Below are positions 17,840 to 23,821 of a stretch of 37,437 nucleotides of DNA, in pieces. Under the pieces are notes generated by a model. It searched no databases and was not told where the DNA came from. It saw nothing but the letters and a program-made list of their open reading frames with translations. The stretch is from Pseudomonadota bacterium (lineage in GTDB: Bacteria; Pseudomonadota; Gammaproteobacteria; Burkholderiales; Thiobacillaceae), in contig JAJXTE010000012.1 in assembly GCA_021784115.1 (NCBI GenBank), positions 1 to 37,437 of the forward strand, written 5' to 3'. Position 1 is the first letter of the stretch. Every line of letters begins with the position of its first letter. A program made the position numbers and the translations under genes.

Positions 17840-18544
17840 CTACCACCACTTCTCGAAAATGATGCGGTTCATCGGCACGCCCAGGTCGTGCAAGAGGGTG
17901 CTCAAATTCTCGACCATGCCCATGGGGCCGCACAGGTAGTAAAGGGTGTCGTCCGGCACCTCGAGCGCATGCAGCTTGACCGGGTCGATGCGTCCGGTGA
18001 GGCCGTGCCACTGGGCATCGGGCTGGGTGACGGTAATGCTCATATGCAGGTTGTCGTGCGTGCGGACAGCCGCCTCGAGTTCGTCGCGGAACAGGATTTC
18101 GCTGCTGTCCGATACGCTGTAGACGAGATGCGCGCGGGTCGGCAACGCCGCATCGCGCACGTGGCGGAAGATGGACAGGAGCGGCGTGACACCGACGCCG
18201 CCGCCGATCAGCACCACGTTGTCGCTCATCTCCGGCAGGTAGACGAACGGGCCCTGGCCCTGGCTCACGCGCACGCGGTCGCCGACCCGGGCCTGCGCGT
18301 GCACCCAGCGCGCCACCGGATGGCGGGCGCTGGCCTTGATCGCCAGTTCGATCTGGCCCTGATGGATGGGCGAACTGGTGATGGAGTAGCCGGAGGTATG
18401 CGTCGCGCCATCGATCTCGATGCTGAGGTCCACCCACTGTCCCGGCAGGAACCGGAAACCGCCGTCGGGAATGGCGAGGCGGAGGGCGTGGATGCTGGGC
18501 GTGGCGGGGGTGATCGCCGTAATCTGCGCATCGTAGATATGCAA
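17840..18544 (-). CDS. FNR-family FAD/NAD(P) oxidoreductase
   Basis: 234 residues with the FNR two-domain plan. The FAD barrel includes LPGQWVDLSIEI and GYSITSSP. The nucleotide domain has VVLIGGGVGVTPLLSIFRHV, VYSVSDSSEILFRDEL and the late YYLCGPMGMVENL, with the terminal FEKWW where an aromatic stacks on the flavin. The usual Arg of the RxYS FAD motif is Ser (SGYS). There is no ferredoxin domain, so a separate partner must pass or accept electrons. The only candidate start is TTG 18544, three bases after the msrB stop, with AGGA in the msrB end. Coupling to msrB suggests a reductive repair role, which is inference. Confidence 0.85.
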   Translation of the reverse strand: MHIYDAQITAITPATPSIHALRLAIPDGGFRFLPGQWVDLSIEIDGATHTSGYSITSSPIHQGQIELAIKASARHPVARWVHAQARVGDRVRVSQGQGPFVYLPEMSDNVVLIGGGVGVTPLLSIFRHVRDAALPTRAHLVYSVSDSSEILFRDELEAAVRTHDNLHMSITVTQPDAQWHGLTGRIDPVKLHALEVPDDTLYYLCGPMGMVENLSTLLHDLGVPMNRIIFEKWW

Positions 18545-18547
18545 GGT

Positions 18548-18949
18548 TCAGTCCTGTTTTTTGCGGAAAGTCAGCGAGGCCGAGTTGATGCAGTAGCGCA
18601 TGCCGGTCGGGGCGGGGCCGTCGGGGAAGACATGACCCAAATGCGAGCCGCAGCGATGGCACAGCGCCTCGACACGTACCATGCCGTGGCTGCTGTCGGT
18701 CTTTTCCGCGACCGCGTCGGCGTCCAGCGGCTGATAAAAGCTTGGCCAGCCGGTGCCGGAATCGAACTTGGCGGTGGACGAAAAGAGCGGCTCGCCGCAC
18801 GCGGCGCAGCGGTATTCGCCGGTCTCGTGGTGGTCCCAGTATTGCCCGGTGAAGGCCCGTTCGGTGCCCTGCTCACGCAGGATCCGGTACTGCTCCGGGC
18901 TCAGTTCGGCGCGCCATTCGGCGTCGGTTTTTGTCTTGTCAGATCGCAT
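18548..18949 (-). CDS. msrB: Peptide-methionine (R)-S-oxide reductase
   Basis: MsrB reduces methionine-R-sulfoxide in proteins. The 133-residue enzyme has the zinc site CAAC (C48, C51) and CHRC (C97, C100). The signatures [11 protein letters not shown] and [12 protein letters not shown] are present, and the catalytic cysteine is C120 in RYCINS. There is no signal peptide, so it is cytoplasmic and probably thioredoxin-dependent. The start has GGAGG seven bases upstream. It is the first gene of a minus-strand operon and divergent from rubrerythrin, so two oxidative-stress genes share one regulatory region. Confidence 0.95.
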   Translation of the reverse strand: MRSDKTKTDAEWRAELSPEQYRILREQGTERAFTGQYWDHHETGEYRCAACGEPLFSSTAKFDSGTGWPSFYQPLDADAVAEKTDSSHGMVRVEALCHRCGSHLGHVFPDGPAPTGMRYCINSASLTFRKKQD

Positions 18950-18984
18950 GGCAGGCCTCCATTGATCTCGAGTTCCAGGGAAGG

Positions 18985-19014
18985 TTGACAGTGTTATATT
19001 AACCGGTTTAATCT
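18985..19014 (+). promoter_or_regulatory. TTGACA element with AACCGGTT palindrome between msrB and rubrerythrin genes
   Basis: A perfect TTGACA (18985-18990) is followed by the palindrome AACCGGTT (19001-19008) and TAATCT (19009-19014), a poor -10 at 18 bases. On the other strand TATAAC (18998-18993) could serve msrB. The palindrome placed between promoter elements looks operator-like; the regulator is not known. Confidence 0.3.
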
Positions 19015-19025
19015 TCGTTCAGGTA

Positions 19026-19040
19026 TTAGACTTAGTCTAA
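19026..19040 (+). promoter_or_regulatory. 7-1-7 inverted repeat upstream of rubrerythrin gene (Fur/PerR-like operator)
   Basis: TTAGACT-T-AGTCTAA is a perfect seven-base inverted repeat around one base. This is the architecture of Fur-family (Fur, PerR) operators, and the TTA...TAA ends resemble PerR boxes. It lies 27 bases upstream of the extended -10 of the rubrerythrin gene, over the -35 region. Peroxide or iron control is plausible but inferred. Confidence 0.45.
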
Positions 19041-19067
19041 AAACCGCATTTCATCCCTTGCCACACC

Positions 19068-19076
19068 TGCTATAAA
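19068..19076 (+). promoter_or_regulatory. Extended -10 promoter of rubrerythrin gene
   Basis: TGC-TATAAA fits the extended -10 form TGnTATAAT with one mismatch and lies 77 bases before the ATG. No good -35 is seen, as is common for extended -10 promoters. The palindrome at 19026-19040 lies just upstream. Confidence 0.45.
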
Positions 19077-19153
19077 GAAGCCATTGCAGGGCGGGGCAAG
19101 AGTGAAAATTTCAGTGCTGCAAAGCATGTCATGTAAACCAAGGAGATCAGGTT

Positions 19154-19573
19154 ATGCAACTCAAAGGTTCGAAAACCGAAGACCATCTGAAAGCCGCCTT
19201 CGCCGGCGAATCGCAGGCCAACCGCCGCTACCTCTATTTCGCAGCCAAGGCTGACGTGGAAGGCTACAACGACGTTGCCGCGGTGTTCCGCTCCACCGCC
19301 GAAGGCGAGACGGGCCATGCCCACGGCCACCTGGAGTACCTCGAAAAGTGCGGCGACCCCGCCACCGGCATGGCGTTCGGCCCCACCGCCGACAACCTGA
19401 AGACCGCGATCGCGGGCGAAACCCACGAGTACACCGACATGTACCCGGGTATGGCCAAGGACGCGCGTTCCGAAGGCTTCGACGAAATCGCCGACTGGTT
19501 CGAAACCCTGGCCAAGGCCGAGCGTTCCCACGCCAACAAGTTCCAGAAGACCCTGGACACTCTGGGCGCGTAA
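19154..19573 (+). CDS. Rubrerythrin-family diiron protein without rubredoxin domain
   Basis: 139 residues, covering only the four-helix diiron domain. Expected iron ligands are E19 (GESQANRRY), E52 and H55 (EGETGH), E89 and E92 (GETHEY) and E123 and H126 (AERSH). These show the same pattern as classical rubrerythrin E20, E53, H56, E94, E97, E127 and H130. The C-terminal rubredoxin centre of classical rubrerythrin is absent, so an external electron donor is needed. Such proteins reduce peroxide in the cytoplasm. A strong AAGGAGA ribosome site lies at 19140-19146. An Fe-S protein and DUF3501 gene follow after a terminator, a grouping seen in many proteobacteria. Confidence 0.93.
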   Translation: MQLKGSKTEDHLKAAFAGESQANRRYLYFAAKADVEGYNDVAAVFRSTAEGETGHAHGHLEYLEKCGDPATGMAFGPTADNLKTAIAGETHEYTDMYPGMAKDARSEGFDEIADWFETLAKAERSHANKFQKTLDTLGA

Positions 19574-19590
19574 TTTCGCCCAGGCAAAAA

Positions 19591-19617
19591 GCGGGTCGGG
19601 TTCGGCCCGCTTTTTTT
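19591..19617 (+). terminator. Intrinsic terminator after rubrerythrin gene
   Basis: GCGGGTCG (19591-19598) pairs with CGGCCCGC (19603-19610), with one G-U pair and loop GGTT, followed by seven T. A preceding AAAAA run extends the stem. It is a textbook terminator between rubrerythrin and the Fe-S gene, so the downstream genes are probably reached only by partial read-through or by an own promoter. Confidence 0.88.
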
Positions 19618-19660
19618 CGAACTCGTTTTTCAACTGATACCAAGTCCAACTGGAGTTCGC

Positions 19661-20989
19661 ATGAGCACACGCGAAGGCAACCTCGAAGCCCCGACCCGTC
19701 ACCCGCTCGACTGGAAAAATCCCGATTTCTTCAACGAGGACAAGCTCAACCACGAACTCGAGCGCATTTTCGACATCTGCCACGGTTGCCGCCGCTGCGT
19801 GTCGCTGTGCACCGCGTTTCCCACCCTGTTCGACCTGGTGGACGGATCGTCGACGATGGAAGTGGATGGCGTCGCCAAGGCCGACTATTGGAAGGTGGTC
19901 GACGAGTGCTACCTGTGCGACCTCTGCTACATGACCAAATGCCCCTATGTGCCGCCGCATCCGTGGAACCTCGACTTCCCGCACACCATGCTGCGCGCCA
20001 AGGCGATCAAATTCAAGAAGGGCGGCACGACCTTCCGCGACAAGCTGCTGTCCAGCACCGACGCGATGGGCAAGCTCGCCTCGATTCCGGTGGTGGTGCA
20101 GGCGGTCAACGCGAGCCTGAAGAACAAGCCGATCCGCAAGCTGGTGGACAGCGTGCTTCACATCCACCCTGACCGCAGGCTGCCGGAATACGACAGCGCC
20201 AAATTCCGTTCCACCGCAAAGCCGCGCAGCGACTTCCCGGTGAAGGCCGGCGACAAGACGCCCGGCAAGGTTGCGATCTACGCGACCTGCTACGTGAACT
20301 ACAACGAGCCCGGCATCGGCCACGACCTGCTGAAGTTGCTGGCACACAACGAAATCCCTGCCGTGCTGGTGGAAAAGGAAGCCTGCTGCGGCATGCCCAA
20401 GCTGGAACTGGGCGATCTCGACGCCGTGGCAAAACTGAAGGAAGCCAACATCCCGCATCTGGCGAAGCTTGCCCGTGACGGCTATGCGATCCTGACCGCG
20501 GTGCCCTCGTGCACCCTGATGTACAAGCAGGAACTGCCGCTGATGTTCCCGCACGATGCCGACGTGCAGGCGGCGAAGGAGGCGATGTGGGATCCGTTCG
20601 AGTACCTGATGGCGCGCAACGTCGACGGCCTGCTGAAGACCGATTTCAAGAGCCCGCTCGGCAAGGTCGCCTACCATGTGCCGTGCCACCAGCGCGTGCA
20701 GAACATCGGCAACAAGACGCGCGATGCGCTGCAGCTGGCCGGCGCCACGGTGACGATGGTCGAGCGCTGCTCCGGCCACGACGGCACCTGGGGCGTGAAG
20801 AGCGAGTTTTTCGACAAGTCGATGAAGATCGGCAAGCCGGTGTTCCGCCAGATGGCCGAGCCGCAGCCCGATTACGTCAGTTCAGACTGCGCGATCGCCG
20901 CGCGCCACATCCTGCAGGGCATGGGCGAGTCTACCGCGCAGAAGCAGCATCCGATCACGCTGCTGCGCATCGCCTATGGCCTGGAATGA
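19661..20989 (+). CDS. GlpC/HdrD-like (Fe-S)-binding CCG-domain protein
   Basis: 442 residues. Two [4Fe-4S] motifs occur near the N-terminus: CHGCRRCVSLC (about 40-50) and CYLCDLCYMTKCP (about 87-99). Two cysteine-rich CCG domains follow. The first has a full ACCGMP motif. The second runs from VPCHQRVQNIG to ERCSGHDGTWG, where CCG is altered to CSG. CCG domains hold unusual [4Fe-4S] clusters in heterodisulfide reductase, and GlpC-type proteins carry electrons between a dehydrogenase and quinone. No transmembrane helix is seen. Between rubrerythrin and DUF3501 it is the natural candidate electron donor to the diiron protein, but this is inference. A GGAG ribosome site precedes the ATG. Confidence 0.88.
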   Translation: MSTREGNLEAPTRHPLDWKNPDFFNEDKLNHELERIFDICHGCRRCVSLCTAFPTLFDLVDGSSTMEVDGVAKADYWKVVDECYLCDLCYMTKCPYVPPHPWNLDFPHTMLRAKAIKFKKGGTTFRDKLLSSTDAMGKLASIPVVVQAVNASLKNKPIRKLVDSVLHIHPDRRLPEYDSAKFRSTAKPRSDFPVKAGDKTPGKVAIYATCYVNYNEPGIGHDLLKLLAHNEIPAVLVEKEACCGMPKLELGDLDAVAKLKEANIPHLAKLARDGYAILTAVPSCTLMYKQELPLMFPHDADVQAAKEAMWDPFEYLMARNVDGLLKTDFKSPLGKVAYHVPCHQRVQNIGNKTRDALQLAGATVTMVERCSGHDGTWGVKSEFFDKSMKIGKPVFRQMAEPQPDYVSSDCAIAARHILQGMGESTAQKQHPITLLRIAYGLE

Positions 20990-21013
20990 ATCGTTGTCTG
21001 CAAGGAGAAAAAC

Positions 21014-21598
21014 ATGCCGCACATTACCCGTGACAGCCTGATGAGCCTGGAAAGCTACGCCAAGGTTCGCCCGACCATGCGGGCCGAGATCATGGCGCAC
21101 AAGAAGAACCGCATGGTCGAACTGGGCGACCACGTCACGCTGATCTTCGAGGACGAGAAGACCATGCGCTACCAGATACAGGAGATGCTGCGCGCGGAGC
21201 GCACCTTCGAGGAAGCCGGCATCCAGGACGAGCTCGACGCCTACAACCCGCTGGTTCCGGACGGCACCAACTGGAAGGCGACCATGATGATCCAGTATTC
21301 GGACCCGGACGAACGCAAGGTGGCGCTGGCCAAGCTGAAGGGTATCGAGGACCGCGTGTGGGTGCAGGTGGCCGACCAGCCGCGCGTGTTCGCCATCGCC
21401 GACGAAGACCTTGAACGCGAGAACGAGGAGAAGACCTCGTCGGTGCATTTTCTCCGTTTCGAGCTCGATCCCACCTCGATCGCCGCCGCCAAGGCGGGCA
21501 GCCCGATCCGCATGGGGATTGATCTCGATGCCTACCGGGTGGAATCGATCACGCTGGCGGACAACACGCGCGCTGCGCTGGTCGTGGATTTGGCCTAA
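21014..21598 (+). CDS. DUF3501 family protein
   Basis: 194 residues beginning MPHITRDSLMSLESYAKVRP. The conserved blocks are HVTLIFEDEKTMRYQIQEML, EELDAYNPLVPDG-like (DELDAYNPLVPDGTNWKATM) and VHFLRFELDP, which define DUF3501. It is soluble, with no cofactor motif and no cysteine. AAGGAGA precedes the ATG; it lies 24 bases after the Fe-S gene and is surely co-transcribed. The family is almost always found beside the rubrerythrin and GlpC-like pair, suggesting one complex or pathway, possibly peroxide or sulfur-stress related. No activity is known to me. Confidence 0.88.
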   Translation: MPHITRDSLMSLESYAKVRPTMRAEIMAHKKNRMVELGDHVTLIFEDEKTMRYQIQEMLRAERTFEEAGIQDELDAYNPLVPDGTNWKATMMIQYSDPDERKVALAKLKGIEDRVWVQVADQPRVFAIADEDLERENEEKTSSVHFLRFELDPTSIAAAKAGSPIRMGIDLDAYRVESITLADNTRAALVVDLA

Positions 21599-21660
21599 GG
21601 TTATAAGTACGCGGCCAAGACCCATCACGACAACGCGCCGCAATCCCTGGAGGAGGTGTG

Positions 21661-22872
21661 ATGCTGGATCAATTGCTGGTTCATCAGGTGCGGCGGCGAG
21701 TGGAAGCGTCCGGCTTGCCGTTTGTTGTCGAGTTGTGGAATGGCGAACAGGTCGGCTCGGTTGCCGATGCGGCGGTGCGGGTGCGGCTGCACCAGGCGGC
21801 CAGCCTCAAGGCCATGGCCGACCCCAGCCTCGGCACACTGGCCCGGGCGTACGTCGAGGGCCATCTCGATCTGGAGGGCGATGTCCGCGATATCCTCGCG
21901 CTGGGCGACCGCCTGTGCAACGCAGGCGACTGCTCGCCGAAAACCGGCTCCGAGGGCTGGAAATGGTGGCGCCACACGCGCAGCAAGGATCGCAGGAACA
22001 TCCAGTATCACTACGACGTCTCCAACGACTTCTACGGCCTGTGGCTGGACACGCGGCGCGTCTATTCCTGCGCCTATTTCAAGTCCCCGGACATGAGCCT
22101 CGACGACGCGCAGGTGGCCAAGCTCGACCACATCTGCCGCAAGCTCGACCTCCAGCCTGACGAGCGGTTTCTCGACATCGGCTGCGGCTGGGGCGGGCTG
22201 ATCCTGCACGCAGCGGAGCGCTACGGCGTGCGCGCGGTAGGCATCACTCTGTCGGATGACCAGCATGCCTACGTCAGCCAGCAGATCGAGGCGCGTGGCC
22301 TGGCCGGCCGGGTCGAGGTGCGGCGGATGGACTACCGCGACGTGCCCGAACACGGCGGCTACGACAAGATCGCCAGCGTCGGCATGGTCGAGCACGTAGG
22401 CCGCCCCAACCTGCGCACCTATTTCGACAAGATCAACGCGCTGCTGAAGCCCGGCGGGCTGGTGCTCAACCACGGCATCACCACGTCCGCGCCCGAGGCC
22501 AGCGGCCTCGGCAGCGGCATCTCCGAATTCATCGAAGACTACGTGTTCCCCGGGGGCGAACTGGTGCACGCGTCCGACGTGTTGCGCGCCGCCGCAGGCA
22601 GTGGCCTCGAATGTCTCGACGCCGAGAACCTGCGCCCCCACTATGGCAAGACCCTGTGGCACTGGGTCACCCGGCTGGAGGCCCATGCCGACGAAGCGCG
22701 GCGCCTGATCGGGGAGCAGAAATACCGCATCTGGCGCATCTACATGGCGGGTTCGGCCTACGCGTTCGACCACGGCTGGATGGAACTGTGGCAGGTGCTG
22801 GCAGGCAAGGCCGTCGACGGCATGCAGCCGAACTATTCGTTCAGGCGGGATTTCATCTATCGCGATGCCTGA
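21661..22872 (+). CDS. cfa: Cyclopropane-fatty-acyl-phospholipid synthase
   Basis: 403 residues with the CFA synthase plan: an N-terminal lipid-binding domain (1-110) followed by a SAM-dependent methyltransferase. Visible motifs are YHYDVSNDFYGLWLDTRRVY, the SAM loop LDIGCGWGGL, GITLSDDQHAY and SVGMVEHVG, with a C-terminal LWHWVTRLE and YRIWRIYMAG. The enzyme transfers a methylene from SAM to unsaturated acyl chains of membrane lipids, an acid and stress adaptation. AGGAGG (21651-21656) favours ATG 21661 over the adjacent GTG 21658. It follows the DUF3501 gene by 62 bases and may share its transcript. Confidence 0.95.
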   Translation: MLDQLLVHQVRRRVEASGLPFVVELWNGEQVGSVADAAVRVRLHQAASLKAMADPSLGTLARAYVEGHLDLEGDVRDILALGDRLCNAGDCSPKTGSEGWKWWRHTRSKDRRNIQYHYDVSNDFYGLWLDTRRVYSCAYFKSPDMSLDDAQVAKLDHICRKLDLQPDERFLDIGCGWGGLILHAAERYGVRAVGITLSDDQHAYVSQQIEARGLAGRVEVRRMDYRDVPEHGGYDKIASVGMVEHVGRPNLRTYFDKINALLKPGGLVLNHGITTSAPEASGLGSGISEFIEDYVFPGGELVHASDVLRAAAGSGLECLDAENLRPHYGKTLWHWVTRLEAHADEARRLIGEQKYRIWRIYMAGSAYAFDHGWMELWQVLAGKAVDGMQPNYSFRRDFIYRDA

Positions 22873-22949
22873 GCCGCAGCGCGCGGGGGGCGCGTTTGAA
22901 ATCGGCGCCGTCCCCGGGCCATCCTCCGCCAAACAACGCAGAAACCCCC

Positions 22950-23807
22950 ATGACCCTACGACCCATCCGCCAGCTCGTGCCCGCCTTCGAGGTGTCCGAA
23001 GGCGCCGGCGTCACGGTGCATCGCAGCATCGGCACGCCGGCGCTGAAGAACCTCGATCCCTTCCTGATGCTGGACCACTTCGGCAGCGACAATCCGGACG
23101 AGTACATCGCGGGGTTTCCGGATCATCCGCACCGCGGCTTCATCACCTTCACCTACATGCTCGACGGTCACATGGAACACCGCGACAGCATGGGCAACCG
23201 GGGTGACCTCAAGGCCGGCGGCGTGCAATGGATGAAGGCGGCCAGCGGGGTCATCCATTCGGAGATGCCGCAGCAGACCAACGGCCTGATGCGCGGCTTC
23301 CAGCTCTGGATCAACCTGCCGGCCCGTGAAAAGATGTCCGCGCCCGCCTATCAGGAGTTCTCCGCTGCGGCCATCCCGGAGGTGACGCTGGACGGTGCGA
23401 CGGTGCGCGTACTGGCTGGCGAACTGGTCGGCAGGCGTGGCGTCATCGACGATCCGGCCACCGATGTCCTCTACCTCGACGTCACCCTGGCAGCCGGTGC
23501 GCGTTTCACGCTGCCGCTGAACGACACGCACAATGCCTTCGCCTATGTCTTTGAGGGCAGCGCCCGTCTGGCCGGCGAGGACCTGGCGACGCACACCCTG
23601 GCGGTGCTGGGTTCGGGTGACACGGTGGAGATCCAGGCGGGTGCCGCCGGCGCCCGCTTCATCCTGGTGGCGGGGCGGCCGATCGGCGAGCCCATTGCGC
23701 AATACGGTCCCTTCGTCATGAACACCCGCGACGAGATCGAGCAGGCCTTCGCAGACTATCACGCGGGCCGTCTGGTGCAGGCCAGGGCAACGATGACGGG
23801 ACATTGA
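22950..23807 (+). CDS. Pirin family protein
   Basis: 285 residues with the bicupin pirin fold. The metal site is seen in DHPHRGFITFTYMLDG and in GVIHSEMP, giving the usual three histidines and one glutamate. The starting block MTLRPIRQLVPAFEV and FLMLDHFG are typical. Pirins are cytoplasmic iron proteins; some are quercetin dioxygenases and others regulators. The frame is open far upstream into cfa, but the family begins at ATG 22950. No clear ribosome site is seen. The stop overlaps a possible TTG start of the ATPase gene, so the two are probably co-expressed. Confidence 0.92.
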   Translation: MTLRPIRQLVPAFEVSEGAGVTVHRSIGTPALKNLDPFLMLDHFGSDNPDEYIAGFPDHPHRGFITFTYMLDGHMEHRDSMGNRGDLKAGGVQWMKAASGVIHSEMPQQTNGLMRGFQLWINLPAREKMSAPAYQEFSAAAIPEVTLDGATVRVLAGELVGRRGVIDDPATDVLYLDVTLAAGARFTLPLNDTHNAFAYVFEGSARLAGEDLATHTLAVLGSGDTVEIQAGAAGARFILVAGRPIGEPIAQYGPFVMNTRDEIEQAFADYHAGRLVQARATMTGH

Positions 23808-23821
23808 ATGCAGGTGGCCGG

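Noticed and set aside
21599-21660. In-frame continuation of about 20 sense codons after the DUF3501 stop, ending in a second stop
   Set aside because: It reads like protein, but 20 open codons in GC-rich DNA are expected by chance and there is no start or family evidence. The stretch also holds the cfa ribosome site.
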